A stretch of DNA of 64,000 bases. Origin: Maritalea porphyrae (GTDB lineage: Bacteria > Pseudomonadota > Alphaproteobacteria > Rhizobiales > Devosiaceae). The stretch spans positions 1,762,306 to 1,826,305 of the forward strand of contig NZ_BSNI01000002.1 of the NCBI RefSeq assembly GCF_030159895.1, written 5' to 3'. This document shows, piece by piece, positions 44,641 through 55,373 of this stretch (its first letter is position 1; the number at the start of each line of letters is the position of its first letter). The position numbers and the translations under genes were made by a program. The notes beneath the pieces are model-generated. The model did not search any database, had not been told where the DNA came from, and saw only the letters and a list, made by a program, of their open reading frames with translations.

Positions 44641-45279
44641 TTACTTGCCGACAATCTCGCGCACCCGCGCAAAAATGTCCTCAAACATTTGCTCGGTCAG
44701 TCGACCCGTATTGGTGTTGTATCGCGAGCAATGATAGCTATCGATAAGCGTCGTGCCATTGGGCAATTGATGCTCGTTGCCATGTCCGAACGGTAGATCT
44801 TTCTTTTTGACATCGAACAAGGTCAAAAAGGAGTTGTGCGCGATGCCGCCAAGGGCAACGACGCATTGAACTGATGTGGTCTGTTCAACCGTTGCTCGCA
44901 AAAATGGGCGACAATTGTTGATCTCAGCGCCAATTGGCTTGTTTTCCGGCGGCACACAGCGCACCGCATTGACGATAATAGCGTCAGTCAGTTCCAAGCC
45001 ATCTTCACGCGACTTACCGTAATTGCCTTTGGCAAAATCAAACTTCACAAGCGTTTGATACAAGAGGTCGCCAGCCCAGTCGCCTGTAAATGGGCGGCCT
45101 GTGCGGTTCGCTCCCTTTAGTCCGGGAGCAAGGCCAACAATCATCAAACGAGGTGAGGGCGCACTCCAGTTGGGAACCGGAGCGTTGTGCCAGTCTGGGT
45201 ATTTTTGACGTGCGTCTTCAAGATACGAAACTAGCCGTGGGCATAAGGGGCAGTCCAGTGGCGGATTCGTATCTTGCAA
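44641..45279 (-). CDS. Uracil-DNA glycosylase, family 5 (UdgB) type
   Basis: A 212-residue base-excision repair enzyme. Motif 1 is GLAPGLKGANRTGRPFTGDWAG and motif 3 DSYHCSRYNTNTGRLTE, both characteristic of family 5 glycosylases, which lack the usual catalytic Asp or Asn in motif 1 and can also act on hypoxanthine and xanthine. Cysteines CPLCPR near the N-terminus and CRPF/CVPP further on fit the iron-sulfur cluster. Convergent with smpB. Confidence 0.88.
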   Translation of the reverse strand: MQDTNPPLDCPLCPRLVSYLEDARQKYPDWHNAPVPNWSAPSPRLMIVGLAPGLKGANRTGRPFTGDWAGDLLYQTLVKFDFAKGNYGKSREDGLELTDAIIVNAVRCVPPENKPIGAEINNCRPFLRATVEQTTSVQCVVALGGIAHNSFLTLFDVKKKDLPFGHGNEHQLPNGTTLIDSYHCSRYNTNTGRLTEQMFEDIFARVREIVGK

Positions 45280-45312
45280 CGTGTTTACTCGACCTGAATT
45301 ATCGAATTCTAC

Positions 45313-45852
45313 TTAGTCAGCAGATTCAGTTTCGCGGCCCACGGATTTCGCCAAATCAGCAATATCCATGAAGTAATCGGCCTGACGACGAAGATCGTCA
45401 GAAATCATTGGTGATGCAGTCGCTTTGGTTGAAACAACAGTCACTTTCTTGCCGCGCTTTTGAAGCGCTGCAACCAGCGCGGTGAAATCACCGTCACCAG
45501 AAAACAGGACAAGATGGTCGTAATGATCTGACAATTCTAGCGCATCGATAGTAATCTCGATGTCCATATTGCCTTTGATTTTGCGCCGACCTTGAAAGTC
45601 CACAAATTCTTTGGCGGGCTTCGTTACAACTGTGTAGCCATTATAGTCCAACCAATCGATAAGGGGGCGAATGGAGGAATATTCTTGGTCTTCGACAAGC
45701 GCAGTGTAATAGTACGCTCGAAGCAGATATGCTTGGCTTTGAAATTCAGCCAACATACGACGGTAGTCTAACTCTGCGCCCAATGCCTTTGCGGTGGCAT
45801 AAAGATTGGCACCGTCCATAAACAGGACAATTTTTTCACTCGGATCAAACAT
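45313..45852 (-). CDS. NYN (LabA/DUF88) domain protein
   Basis: A 179-residue PIN-like nuclease-fold protein. Acidic metal-site residues are visible in IVLFMDGANLYATAK, KGNMDIEITIDAL and LVLFSGDGDFTALVAAL, followed by GKKVTVVSTKA. It is a candidate RNase; such proteins are common beside smpB/rpoZ in Rhizobiales. A 7-bp inverted repeat, AACAAGC/GCTTGTT, lies just upstream at 45879-45899. Confidence 0.85.
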   Translation of the reverse strand: MFDPSEKIVLFMDGANLYATAKALGAELDYRRMLAEFQSQAYLLRAYYYTALVEDQEYSSIRPLIDWLDYNGYTVVTKPAKEFVDFQGRRKIKGNMDIEITIDALELSDHYDHLVLFSGDGDFTALVAALQKRGKKVTVVSTKATASPMISDDLRRQADYFMDIADLAKSVGRETESAD

Positions 45853-46131
45853 TCAGCAAATTTGCCTTACTCTGTGTCAACAAGCAATATTAGCTTGTTA
45901 AATTTGACATAATATTACCATATGATTCGGTAAAAGTTCGCTCACCCCGCAAAGTGTAGCACCTTTGGTACGCAAATCACACTACTTTGGTTCTTTGGCT
46001 TTAATAGATCAAACAGTGTGAATGTGTCGATGACCAAATGTTGAACAATGCGGCACAATTTTGGGTCTTGTATTACACAAGTGATTGTTGTAAGCACGGC
46101 AGCCTGCACCTTTAGTCTTGGAGAATTCACT

Positions 46132-46503
46132 TTGGCACGCGTCACAGTTGAAGATTGTATCGAAAAAATCCCAAACCGCTTTGAATTGGTTTTGCTGGCC
46201 TCGCACCGCGCGCGGCTTATTTCATCTGGCTCACCAATCACAATTGATCGGGACAATGATAAGAACCCAGTTGTCGCTTTGCGCGAAATTGGCGACGGCA
46301 CGATCTCACCGGGTGACCTCAAAGAAGATCTCATCCACTCATTGCAAAAATATGTGGAAGTGGACGAGCCAGAACCAGAAACAGCGCCGCTTATTGAAAG
46401 CCGCAGCGATGACGATGATGGCATGGTGTTCGACACAATGAGCGAAGAAGAATTGTTGCGCGGCATTGAAGGCCTTGCGCCACCTGAGCGTCGCGACGAT
46501 TAA
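46132..46503 (+). CDS. rpoZ: RNA polymerase omega subunit
   Basis: A 123-residue subunit that helps assemble RNA polymerase and senses ppGpp in many bacteria. It starts at TTG 46132, nine bases after GGAG, giving [28 protein letters not shown]; the longer ORF from 46048 has no family similarity in its first 28 residues. An acidic tail follows the core. A terminator lies after it, then the (p)ppGpp enzyme gene. Confidence 0.93.
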   Translation: MARVTVEDCIEKIPNRFELVLLASHRARLISSGSPITIDRDNDKNPVVALREIGDGTISPGDLKEDLIHSLQKYVEVDEPEPETAPLIESRSDDDDGMVFDTMSEEELLRGIEGLAPPERRDD

Positions 46504-46536
46504 TCTTGCGCATTCGTGCTGCAACCAGTTAGTTTT

Positions 46537-46561
46537 AAGGCGTCGGTTTCGGCGCCTTTTT
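46537..46561 (+). terminator. Rho-independent terminator after rpoZ
   Basis: AAGGCGTCG (46537-46545) pairs with CGGCGCCTT (46550-46558), loop GTTT, then TTT. It separates rpoZ from rsh. Confidence 0.75.
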
Positions 46562-46607
46562 CGCGAATGAACTCCTTTTTCTCTAAACCGGAGCTGCGCA
46601 AACTCTT

Positions 46608-48887
46608 ATGATGCGTCAATATGAGCTGGTAGAGCTCGTACAAGCTTATAATCCTAATGCCAATGAAGCCCTGTTGAACAAGGCTTATGTTTACGGCATG
46701 CGCAAACACGGTTCGCAATTCCGTGCCTCCGGTGACCCTTACTTTGCACATCCGCTTGAAGTTGCGGCTATTCTGACAGAACTTCACCTCGATGATGCGA
46801 CGATTGCTGTGGCATTGCTTCACGATACGATTGAAGACACAGACGCAACGCGTGCCGAAATCGACCAGCTTTTCGGTCATGAAATTGGTGCCATTGTTGA
46901 CGGCCTTACAAAAATTGATCGACTAAATCTGACTTCACGAGAAGAAGCGCAGGCGGAAAACCTCCGCAAATTGCTGCTTGCCATCTCAGAAGATGTGCGC
47001 GTTTTGTTGGTTAAGCTGGCCGACCGATTGCACAATATGCGAACGCTCGATTTTGTCCCCGAGCATAAACGCAAGCGCATCGCGCAAGAAACGATGGAAA
47101 TTTACGCGCCACTAGCGGGGCGCATGGGCATGCAAGACATGCGGTCTGAGCTGGAGGACTTGTCCTTCAAAACGCTGCACCCAGAGCATTACGCAGCCAT
47201 TTCTGATCGTCTTGCAGCATATGAAGAAGAAAACCGGCAAGTCGTTGATGAAATTCGCATGGAGCTGGCCGCTCGTTTTGTGGAAGAGGGCATCATCGCT
47301 GATGTCTCTACGCGGCTAAAAGCGCCATTTTCGATTTTTCGAAAAATGGAACGTAAGTCTATTGGCCTTGAGCAGCTTTCCGATATTATCGGCTTCCGCG
47401 TTGTGGTTGATAATGTTGCCAAATGCTATCAAACGCTCGGGGTAGTGCACACGACTTGGTCTGTGGTGCCTGGGCGATTCAAAGATTACATTTCGACGCC
47501 GAAACAAAACGACTATCGCTCAATTCACACCACAATTGTTGGGCCGCGCCGTCAACGTGTTGAGCTGCAAATTCGCACCAAGGAAATGCACCGTATTGCC
47601 GAACTGGGTATCGCGGCGCATGCGCTCTACAAAGAGGGAATTTCCGGCGACATGAGCCGGTTGGAGAAAGAAAGCCGCGCTTATGGCTGGCTACGCTCTA
47701 CCATTGCGCACCTTACTGAAGGCGACAATCCAGAAGAATTTCTGGAACACACAAAACTTGAACTGTTCCAAGATCAGGTATTCTGCTTTACCCCAAGGGG
47801 CCGTTTGATCGCTTTGCCGCGTGGTGCGACTTCAATTGACTTTGCCTACGCCGTACACACCGACATTGGCGAAACATGCGTAGGGTGCAAAATCAACGGC
47901 ACGGTGATGCCGCTCAACACCCAATTGCGCAATGGCGATGAAGTCGAAGTCGTTCGCGACCCGGCACACACGCCGCCGCCGAACTGGGAAAATATTGCGA
48001 TTACAGGTAAGGCGCGTGCAGCGATCCGCAAGTCGCTACGTCATGCTGCTCAAGAACGCGCCAATGCGCTTGGTCAGCAGATCTTTGAAGCGATCATGGA
48101 GCGTGAAGCAATTACGCTCGACAAAAAAGAGACCGACAAGTTGTTGGCCGCATTGCACGTCAACAATATGCGTGGTCTCCATATCGCACTTGGTGATGCG
48201 ACGGTTTCTGGCGACGAACTGATCAAGCAAATCGATGTGTTGCGCGGCTCGGAAAAAGACAAAAAACGCAAACCATTTGATTTGCGGGTAGGGGCTTCTG
48301 CGGACGGGTGGTTTTCTCTTGCCCAGGGCAACGGCTTCAAATTCCGCGTGCCCGGCGGACAAAATCTACCTGAAAGCGTATCGCTGACTTTCTCCAGCTT
48401 GGACTTTTCTACGCCTGTCCAAATCGCCGCTGAAGGGGTTTTGCCCGGAGATCGTTTGGTTGGCATACTAACACCCGATGACATCTTAACGGTCTATCCA
48501 ATCGTTTCAGAGGCACTACTGGACTACCACGAACAAGAGGTTTTGTGGGTCGATGTGCTTTGGGACTTGGCTGAAGATGATACGTCGCTTTACCGCGCGG
48601 TTATTGCGGTGCAATCCGTCAACAAACCAGGCATATTAGCACAAGTCACGTCCGCAATTGCCGCCGCCGGCGCAAATATTTCCAACCTCGTATCGCGCTC
48701 AGCCGCCGTTGACTTCAACGAAATGCTTTTCGAGTTGGAACTAACTGATATCACCCAACTCAACGATGTAACCGCAACATTAATGCGGATCGTTGGGGTG
48801 GCAAAGGTTGTGCGTGCATCATCTGCGGAAGCCGACATCATTCAAAATATGAGCGAACAATATCAACAGCTGGATTCAGGAGAATAG
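46608..48887 (+). CDS. rsh: Bifunctional (p)ppGpp synthetase/hydrolase (RelA/SpoT homologue)
   Basis: A 759-residue stringent-response enzyme with all usual domains. These are the HD hydrolase (ALLHDTIEDT near residue 67), the synthetase (RLKAPFSIFRKMERKS and ISTPKQNDYRSIHTTI), TGS (FCFTPRGRLIALPRGATSIDFAYAVH) and a C-terminal ACT domain (NKPGILAQVTSAIAAAGANISNLV). The hydrolase HD pair is intact, so both activities are expected. Start ATG 46608, with ATG 46611 next to it; the ribosome site is weak. Confidence 0.97.
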   Translation: MMRQYELVELVQAYNPNANEALLNKAYVYGMRKHGSQFRASGDPYFAHPLEVAAILTELHLDDATIAVALLHDTIEDTDATRAEIDQLFGHEIGAIVDGLTKIDRLNLTSREEAQAENLRKLLLAISEDVRVLLVKLADRLHNMRTLDFVPEHKRKRIAQETMEIYAPLAGRMGMQDMRSELEDLSFKTLHPEHYAAISDRLAAYEEENRQVVDEIRMELAARFVEEGIIADVSTRLKAPFSIFRKMERKSIGLEQLSDIIGFRVVVDNVAKCYQTLGVVHTTWSVVPGRFKDYISTPKQNDYRSIHTTIVGPRRQRVELQIRTKEMHRIAELGIAAHALYKEGISGDMSRLEKESRAYGWLRSTIAHLTEGDNPEEFLEHTKLELFQDQVFCFTPRGRLIALPRGATSIDFAYAVHTDIGETCVGCKINGTVMPLNTQLRNGDEVEVVRDPAHTPPPNWENIAITGKARAAIRKSLRHAAQERANALGQQIFEAIMEREAITLDKKETDKLLAALHVNNMRGLHIALGDATVSGDELIKQIDVLRGSEKDKKRKPFDLRVGASADGWFSLAQGNGFKFRVPGGQNLPESVSLTFSSLDFSTPVQIAAEGVLPGDRLVGILTPDDILTVYPIVSEALLDYHEQEVLWVDVLWDLAEDDTSLYRAVIAVQSVNKPGILAQVTSAIAAAGANISNLVSRSAAVDFNEMLFELELTDITQLNDVTATLMRIVGVAKVVRASSAEADIIQNMSEQYQQLDSGE

Positions 48888-48890
48888 GCC

Positions 48891-49475
48891 ATGAACAAGG
48901 AAGAAGTGCTAGACGTTTTTCGGTCTTGCGGTGCAATATTGGAAGGACACTTCATTCTGTCTTCAGGTTTGCGTTCCCCTACATTTTTGCAAAAACAGCG
49001 CGTGTTTATGCATGCCGACAAGGCAGAAGTTTTGTGCAAAGCGCTTGCCGAAAAGATTGTCGCCGAGGGCTTTGGCGACGTGTCGCAAATCGTTTCGCCT
49101 GCTATTGGCGGGATTATCCCGGGCTACGAAACATCGCGTCACCTGAAAAAGCCAGCAATCTTCACCGAGCGGGTTAATGGCAAGTTTGAATTGCGTCGCG
49201 GATTTGAAGTTAAGCCTGGTGAAAAAGTGATTGTGGTTGAAGATATTGTTTCAACCGGTCTTTCAATTCGTGAATGTGTTGACTGCTTGAAAGAACTTGG
49301 CGCTGACGTTGTGGCCGCTGCATGTCTTGTCGATCGCTCCGACGGCGAAGCTGACGTTGGGGTGCCATTGGTTGCGCTAACCGGCTTTAATGTGCCAGCA
49401 TATGCGCCAGACGATTTGCCGCCAGAATTGGCTGCAATGCCTGCAATAAAGCCAGGCAGTCGTGGGCTGCAGTAG
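48891..49475 (+). CDS. pyrE: Orotate phosphoribosyltransferase
   Basis: A 194-residue pyrimidine-biosynthesis enzyme making OMP from orotate and PRPP. It has [19 protein letters not shown] near the start and the PRPP motif [17 protein letters not shown]. It follows rsh after three bases with GGAGAAT before ATG. The rsh-pyrE-acpS order is a known alphaproteobacterial arrangement. Confidence 0.96.
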   Translation: MNKEEVLDVFRSCGAILEGHFILSSGLRSPTFLQKQRVFMHADKAEVLCKALAEKIVAEGFGDVSQIVSPAIGGIIPGYETSRHLKKPAIFTERVNGKFELRRGFEVKPGEKVIVVEDIVSTGLSIRECVDCLKELGADVVAAACLVDRSDGEADVGVPLVALTGFNVPAYAPDDLPPELAAMPAIKPGSRGLQ

Positions 49476-49487
49476 AAAAGTCACAAT

Positions 49488-49886
49488 ATGATTATTGGAA
49501 TGGGCAACGATATTTGTGAGATCGCAAGGGTTGAGAAAACCCTTGCGCGTCATGGCGAGCGGTTCACTCTTCGTTGCTTCACTGAAGTTGAGCGAACAAA
49601 GTCGGACCGGCGCAAGCAACGCGCTGCAAGCTATGCGAAACGTTTCGCCGCCAAAGAGGCGTGCGCAAAAGCATTGGGCACTGGCATGTCGCGAGGTGTC
49701 TTTTGGAAAGACATTGGCGTAGTGAATTTGCCATCTGGCAAGCCAACCATAAAGCTAGAGAACGGCGCCCGCAAAGCACTGGATCGCCTTGTACCAAAGG
49801 GGCATGATGCCCATATCCACATCACAATTACTGATGATAACGGTATGGCGCAGGCTTTTGTAATCATCGAAGCTATTGCAAGCTAG
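49488..49886 (+). CDS. acpS: Holo-acyl-carrier-protein synthase
   Basis: A 132-residue phosphopantetheinyl transferase of the small AcpS class. Conserved magnesium and CoA-site blocks are [19 protein letters not shown] and [22 protein letters not shown]. It activates ACP for fatty-acid synthesis. The ribosome site is weak, but the start matches the family. Confidence 0.95.
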   Translation: MIIGMGNDICEIARVEKTLARHGERFTLRCFTEVERTKSDRRKQRAASYAKRFAAKEACAKALGTGMSRGVFWKDIGVVNLPSGKPTIKLENGARKALDRLVPKGHDAHIHITITDDNGMAQAFVIIEAIAS

Positions 49887-49937
49887 CCAATAAATGCCGA
49901 TAAGACGCCCAGAACAAAGAATAGATTGTAGGACCTA

Positions 49938-50714
49938 ATGGCCGAAAAAACGCAAACTAAGCCCGCAGCAAACGGAACGCCGAAGCCAAAGAGTGAGGTT
50001 TGGGAAACCGTTGTTATACTGGTTCAGGCCCTGTTGATTGCGCTTGTGTTCAGAAGCTTGCTGTTTCAACCGTTTTCAATTCCAACGGCATCTCTGCAAT
50101 CAAATTTGATGATTGGTGATTATATCCTGACGTCAAAATACACTTACGGATATTCGAAATATTCGTTCCCATTCGATTTCGCGCCATTTAACGGGCGCAT
50201 CTTTGGCCGCGCACCTGCACAGGGTGAAATCGCAGTGTTCCGTCCGGTGCCACAACAAGTGGATTACGTGAAACGGGTTATTGGACTGCCAGGTGACACC
50301 ATTCAAATGAAAAGCGGCGTGTTGCACATTAACGGCGAGGCGGTGAAAAAAGAGCGCGTTGGCACCATTATCGATACCGACAGCTTTGGCGTTTCTATTC
50401 CCGTAATTCAATATCGTGAGACATTGCCGAACGGCACCAGCTACATCGTGCAAGAGATTTCTGATAGTCAGCCAATGGACAACACGGCCGTCTACAAAGT
50501 GCCGGCGGGCCACTATTTCATGATGGGCGACAACCGCGACCGTTCATCAGATAGTCGTGTGCTGCGTTCAGTTGGTTATGTTCCGCTTGAAAACTTTATC
50601 GGCAAAGCCGAAGTGCGGTTCTTCTCTATCAAAGACAACATTAATCCTTGGCAAATCTGGCGCTGGCCAGGCAATGTTCGCCTCGATCGCATGTTCCAAT
50701 CTGTCTATCAATGA
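49938..50714 (+). CDS. lepB: Signal peptidase I
   Basis: A 258-residue inner-membrane protease removing signal peptides. One N-terminal membrane helix (WETVVILVQALLIALVFRSLLF) precedes the catalytic domain. The Ser/Lys dyad lies in IPTASLQSNLMIGDYI and VDYVKRVIGLPGDTI, and GDNRDRSSDSR is box E. Box B reads TASLQSNL where most bacteria have SGSMxPTL: the serine is retained but flanking residues differ. It overlaps rnc by four bases. Confidence 0.94.
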   Translation: MAEKTQTKPAANGTPKPKSEVWETVVILVQALLIALVFRSLLFQPFSIPTASLQSNLMIGDYILTSKYTYGYSKYSFPFDFAPFNGRIFGRAPAQGEIAVFRPVPQQVDYVKRVIGLPGDTIQMKSGVLHINGEAVKKERVGTIIDTDSFGVSIPVIQYRETLPNGTSYIVQEISDSQPMDNTAVYKVPAGHYFMMGDNRDRSSDSRVLRSVGYVPLENFIGKAEVRFFSIKDNINPWQIWRWPGNVRLDRMFQSVYQ

Positions 50715-51421
50715 GCAAGCAAAACCGCGCCATTGGCGAATTAGAAGCCCGCATCGGATATCAGTTTAAAGACCCAAGCTTATTGCAGCGTGCGGTATCG
50801 CACTCTAGCGCCGTTGCGCCAACCAAACGCACACAAAACTCCTACCAAAGGTTGGAGTTTTTAGGTGACCGTGTTTTGGGGCTCGTGGTTGCTGACCGGT
50901 TGTTGCGTGATAATATGACTGCCAACGAAGGTGGTTTGTCGCGCGCGCTCAACTCTGTGGTGCGCAAGGAAAGTTGCGCCGAAGTTGCCCGCAAACTTGA
51001 TGTGGGCCCGGCGCTTATTCTTGGACAAAGTGAAGCCAAAACTGGTGGCGCAGGCAAAGAAGCCATTTTGGGCGATGTGTGCGAAGCCATAATTGGTGCG
51101 CTATATGTGGATGGTGGGCTAGAAACCGCCCGCGCATTTATTGAAAACAGATTTTCCAAATTCATCAAGGCGGGCACCGAAGGCCGCGGCGATGCAAAAA
51201 CCAGTTTGCAGGAATGGGCCCAATCGCGCGGCCTGAGCTTGCCATCTTATGTTGAAGTGGCTCGCGAAGGGCCAGACCACGCACCCGAATTCACAATTGA
51301 AGTGCGCATAGAAAAACACGACCCCGCAACGTCTTCTGGCAAATCCAAAAAGTTTGCAGAACACGAAGCCGCAACCAAATTTTTGGTGCGCGAGGGCATT
51401 TGGAGCGAAGATGACGAATAG
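50711..51421 (+). CDS. rnc: Ribonuclease III
   Basis: A 236-residue dsRNA endonuclease. The signature is RLEFLGDRVLGLVVADRL, the second acidic site is GDVCEAIIGALYVDGG, and a C-terminal dsRNA-binding domain spans about residues 160-230. The start overlaps lepB (ATGA) and the end overlaps era by 11 bases, so the three are translationally coupled. Confidence 0.96.
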   Translation: MSKQNRAIGELEARIGYQFKDPSLLQRAVSHSSAVAPTKRTQNSYQRLEFLGDRVLGLVVADRLLRDNMTANEGGLSRALNSVVRKESCAEVARKLDVGPALILGQSEAKTGGAGKEAILGDVCEAIIGALYVDGGLETARAFIENRFSKFIKAGTEGRGDAKTSLQEWAQSRGLSLPSYVEVAREGPDHAPEFTIEVRIEKHDPATSSGKSKKFAEHEAATKFLVREGIWSEDDE

Positions 51422-52337
51422 TCAGGAAAACCAAACCGAACAACTTGATACACGCTGCGGCTTTGTAGCGCTTGTTGGGGCGCCAAATGCGGGCAAGTCT
51501 ACATTGCTCAACGCATTGGTGGGCACCAAAGTATCAATTGTGACCCATAAAGCGCAGACCACCCGTGCGCAAATTCGTGGCGTTGTGACGCTTGAAAAAG
51601 AGCAAATTGTTTTTGTTGATACGCCCGGTATTTTCAAACCTAAGCGCCGGCTGGACCGCGCGATGGTGCAATCAGCTTGGAGCGGCGTTGGCGACGCTGA
51701 CCTTGTTGCGCTGATCGTTGACGCAAAACGCGGCCTTGTTGACGAAGTCGAAAAACTGATCGAAGGGCTAGAGCAATATAAGCAACGCAAAGTGCTTGTG
51801 CTCAACAAAATTGACCAAATTGAACGGTCTAAATTGCTCGAGTTGGCACAGACGCTGAATGAAAAGGTCGAGTTTGATCAAACCTTTATGGTTTCAGCGC
51901 TCAATGGCGACGGCGTAAAAGACTTTGTTCAATATTGTGGCCAGCAAATGCCGCTCGACCATTGGCACTTCCCGGAGGATCATCTCACCGATCTCACGCT
52001 TGCTCTCACAGCAGCTGAAGTCACACGCGAGAAGCTATTTTTGCGCATTCACGAAGAAATTCCTTATGGCGCGACGGTGGAAACCGAGAGCTTTAAAACC
52101 CAAAAAGACGGCTCCTATCGCATCCAACAAGTCATTTATGTGGCCCGTGATGGACACAAAATGATTGTGTTGGGCAAAAATGGGCGCGCGATCAAATCGA
52201 TTGGCGAAGAAGCACGTAAAGAGCTTTCTGAAATGTTTGAGACCAAAGTGCATTTGTTCCTGTTCGTCAAAGTCCGAGAAAAGTGGGCGGACGATCCATC
52301 ACGTTATCGCGAAATGGGATTAGAGTTCCCGCAATAG
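51411..52337 (+). CDS. era: GTPase Era
   Basis: A 308-residue GTPase for 16S rRNA maturation and 30S assembly. G1 is GAPNAGKST, G3 FVDTPGIF, G4 LNKIDQ. The KH domain at the end contains VIYVARDGHKMIVLGKNGRAIKSIGEEAR. ATG 51411 lies inside the end of rnc. Confidence 0.97.
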   Translation: MTNSQENQTEQLDTRCGFVALVGAPNAGKSTLLNALVGTKVSIVTHKAQTTRAQIRGVVTLEKEQIVFVDTPGIFKPKRRLDRAMVQSAWSGVGDADLVALIVDAKRGLVDEVEKLIEGLEQYKQRKVLVLNKIDQIERSKLLELAQTLNEKVEFDQTFMVSALNGDGVKDFVQYCGQQMPLDHWHFPEDHLTDLTLALTAAEVTREKLFLRIHEEIPYGATVETESFKTQKDGSYRIQQVIYVARDGHKMIVLGKNGRAIKSIGEEARKELSEMFETKVHLFLFVKVREKWADDPSRYREMGLEFPQ

Positions 52338-52346
52338 GCTAAAAAC

Positions 52347-53069
52347 ATGGAATGGCGGGACGAGGGGCTGATTATAGGCACACGCAAGCACGGTGAAAAC
52401 GCTGTGATTGTCGAAGCCATGACTACCCGCCATGGTCGTCATCTTGGTCTTGTTAGAGGCGGCAGATCGCGCCGATTTGCTGCGCTTTTGCAGCCCGGGA
52501 ACACAGTCGAGTTGAATTGGCGCGCACGCCTTGAAGATCATCTGGGCGCCTATACCGTTGAAGCAAAATCCCTGCGCGCTGCTGAACTAATGCAAAGCCG
52601 TGATCGGCTTTCGCTAAGTCAGCTCATCTGTGAACACTTGCGGGTTTTGCCAGAACGCGATCCACACCCACGGCTTTTGGCCGAAGCGAATGCCATGCAT
52701 GACAATCAGGCCGATGGATATTCGTTGGGTTGTGCGATCGCAAAGTTTGAAATGCGACTGCTCGATGAGCTAGGTTTTGGTATTGATGCGGGCAGCTGTG
52801 CGCTAACAGGCGAACAGTCTGGCTTATCTTACGTCTCGCCAAAAACGGGTCGTGCGGTCACCGCAGAAGCCGCAAAACCATACTTGGATAAGCTGATGCG
52901 TTTGCCTCATATTTTTGGTGGCGCGTTGGATTTGAGCGAAAAAGATGAGCTGGAAGCGGCATTTGCGCTAACCGAGCACTTTTTGAACATGCATATTTGG
53001 CTTCCACGCCAATTATCCCCACCTTCTGCACGAGAACGCCTGATCAAAACCATCTGTAACGGGCTATAA
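52347..53069 (+). CDS. recO: DNA repair protein RecO
   Basis: A 240-residue recombination mediator that loads RecA on gapped DNA together with RecR. It has the OB-fold start EWRDEGLIIGTRKHGENAVIVEAMT, RHGRHLGLVRGGRSRR, and the helical C-terminal part with CALTGEQSGLSYVSPKTGRAV. It lies ten bases after era, as in related genomes. Confidence 0.92.
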   Translation: MEWRDEGLIIGTRKHGENAVIVEAMTTRHGRHLGLVRGGRSRRFAALLQPGNTVELNWRARLEDHLGAYTVEAKSLRAAELMQSRDRLSLSQLICEHLRVLPERDPHPRLLAEANAMHDNQADGYSLGCAIAKFEMRLLDELGFGIDAGSCALTGEQSGLSYVSPKTGRAVTAEAAKPYLDKLMRLPHIFGGALDLSEKDELEAAFALTEHFLNMHIWLPRQLSPPSARERLIKTICNGL

Positions 53070-53126
53070 TCGACAAGTTGATTCGATTAATTTCGACCAG
53101 AATTTTAAGACCGACGAGGCACTGCA

Positions 53127-55373
53127 ATGGGCGAACAACTGCCCCCAGACGATAGCGGCGAATTGCCAATTCTCAATCTGCGCTCCGCATTGGAAGAGCG
53201 CTATTTGAATTACGCATTGTCCACCATTACTCAACGGGCTTTGCCCGACGTGCGCGATGGCCTTAAACCAGTGCATCGCCGCATTTTGCATGCCATGCGT
53301 TTGCTCAAGCTTGAACCGGGGCAGGGATACAAAAAATCATCGCGTGTTGTTGGTGACGTTATTGGTAAGTTCCACCCGCACGGTGACCAATCGGTTTACG
53401 ATGCGTTGGTGCGCTTGGCGCAAGACTTTGCGGTGCGCTACCCGCTGGCCGACGGCCAGGGCAACTTTGGTAACATTGATGGCGATAGCGCCGCTGCGAT
53501 GCGGTACACCGAAGCGCGTCTAACCGATGTCGCAGCTCGTCTTCTAGAAGGCATCACAGAGGATGCCGTTGATTTCCGCGACACCTACGATGGTGAAGAC
53601 GAAGAGCCAATTGTTCTGCCGGCTAATTTCCCGAATCTTTTGGCAAATGGCTCAAACGGCATTGCTGTGGGCATGGCGACTTCTATTCCGCCGCACAACG
53701 TCGCTGAACTGTGTGACGCTGCTTTGCACCTTATTAAAACACCAAATGCCCGCACGGAAACGCTGGTCAATTATGTTAAAGGACCGGATTTCCCAACCGG
53801 TGGCATATTGGTCGATGATCAGGCATCAATCATAAACGCTTATGAGACCGGGCGCGGTGCGTTCCGCTGTCGTGCGCGTTGGGAAACTGAGGATACTGGA
53901 CGAGGCGGTTACCAAATTGTGGTCACCGAAATCCCATATCAGGTTCAAAAGGCGCGGCTGATTGAGAAGATCGCGGACTTGCTCATTGGCAAGAAGCTGC
54001 CATTGCTGCGCGATGTACGCGATGAATCCGATGAGAATGTTCGCCTGGTTCTAGAGCCAAAGTCGCGCGCTGTTGATCCGGTGCTTTTGATGGAATCGCT
54101 GTTCAAGCTTACTGATCTTGAAAGCCGAATTTCGTTGAACCTTAACGTGTTGACCAAAGGCGCGGTACCCAAAGTGCTTGGCTTGGGTGATGCGCTACGC
54201 GAATGGCTGGATCACCGCAAGGAAGTGTTGGTTCGTCGATCCAATCACCGTTTGCGCCATATTGAGCATCGCCTCAATGTGTTGGGCGGCTATTTGATTG
54301 CATATCTCAATCTGGATGAAGTTATCCGCATCATCCGCGAAGAGGACCATGCCAAACAGTCGTTGATGGACACATTCAACCTCAATGACGTTCAAGCCGA
54401 AGCCATCCTCAACATGCGTTTGCGTGCATTGCGCAAGCTTGAAGAGATTGAAATTCGCACCGAGTTTGACAACCTTTCGGCCGAAAAAACAGAAATCGAA
54501 GAGCTTTTGTCATCTGACCAAAAGCAGTGGGACGTAATTTCATATGAGGTCAAAGACCTCAAGAAAGCCTACGGGGAGAATACCGAAATTGGCAAGCGGC
54601 GCACGTCGTTTGAAAGTGCACCAGAGGCAAATCTTGAAGACATCCAAACAGCGATGATCGAGCGCGAACCGGTCACGATCGTATTGTCTGAAAAGGGTTG
54701 GATTCGTGCGCTCAAAGGACATGCATCTGATGTTGATGGCTTGACGTTCAAAACCGACGACAAGCTGAAGACCTGGTGTCATGCCCAGACAACTGACAAG
54801 ATTTTGCTGGTTGCCACCAACGGCAAGGTGTTCACTTTGCTGGCCGATAAGCTACCCGGTGGACGCGGTCACGGTGAACCGGTGCGTATTTTGATCGATC
54901 TTGAAGAGGGCGCGGATATCCTCGATATGTTTGTTCACGTACCCGGCGTTAAGCGGATGGTTGCTTCAAACTTGGGCAATGGCTTCATTGCAGAAGAAGC
55001 ATCCATGATTGCCAATACGCGTAAAGGCAAACAGGTGCTCAATGTGTCTGGTGACGTTGAGGCCAAGATCTTTGTGCACGCCGATGGCGACATGGTTGCT
55101 GTGATCGGTCAGAACCGCAAACTGTTGGTATTCCCAGCTGATCAGCTGCCGGAAATGGCTCGGGGCAAAGGTGTCCGCTTGCAACGCTACAAAGATGGCG
55201 GTGTATCCGATGTAAAATTCTTCAAGAGTGAAGAAGGACTTACTTGGACTGATAGCTCCGGCCGAACCTACACCAAGCTCTTTGATGAGCTGATGGAATG
55301 GCGTGGCGAGCGCGCACAAGCTGGTCGCCAGCCACCAACTGGCTTCCCGCGCAACAATAAGTTCAAAGGTTAG
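53127..55373 (+). CDS. parC: DNA topoisomerase IV subunit A
   Basis: A 748-residue decatenating topoisomerase subunit. The catalytic Tyr is in [12 protein letters not shown], with [14 protein letters not shown] and the quinolone-region [19 protein letters not shown]. The C-terminal beta-pinwheel follows. Start ATG 53127 after GAGG. Convergent with the phosphatase gene, overlapping by four bases. Confidence 0.96.
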   Translation: MGEQLPPDDSGELPILNLRSALEERYLNYALSTITQRALPDVRDGLKPVHRRILHAMRLLKLEPGQGYKKSSRVVGDVIGKFHPHGDQSVYDALVRLAQDFAVRYPLADGQGNFGNIDGDSAAAMRYTEARLTDVAARLLEGITEDAVDFRDTYDGEDEEPIVLPANFPNLLANGSNGIAVGMATSIPPHNVAELCDAALHLIKTPNARTETLVNYVKGPDFPTGGILVDDQASIINAYETGRGAFRCRARWETEDTGRGGYQIVVTEIPYQVQKARLIEKIADLLIGKKLPLLRDVRDESDENVRLVLEPKSRAVDPVLLMESLFKLTDLESRISLNLNVLTKGAVPKVLGLGDALREWLDHRKEVLVRRSNHRLRHIEHRLNVLGGYLIAYLNLDEVIRIIREEDHAKQSLMDTFNLNDVQAEAILNMRLRALRKLEEIEIRTEFDNLSAEKTEIEELLSSDQKQWDVISYEVKDLKKAYGENTEIGKRRTSFESAPEANLEDIQTAMIEREPVTIVLSEKGWIRALKGHASDVDGLTFKTDDKLKTWCHAQTTDKILLVATNGKVFTLLADKLPGGRGHGEPVRILIDLEEGADILDMFVHVPGVKRMVASNLGNGFIAEEASMIANTRKGKQVLNVSGDVEAKIFVHADGDMVAVIGQNRKLLVFPADQLPEMARGKGVRLQRYKDGGVSDVKFFKSEEGLTWTDSSGRTYTKLFDELMEWRGERAQAGRQPPTGFPRNNKFKG

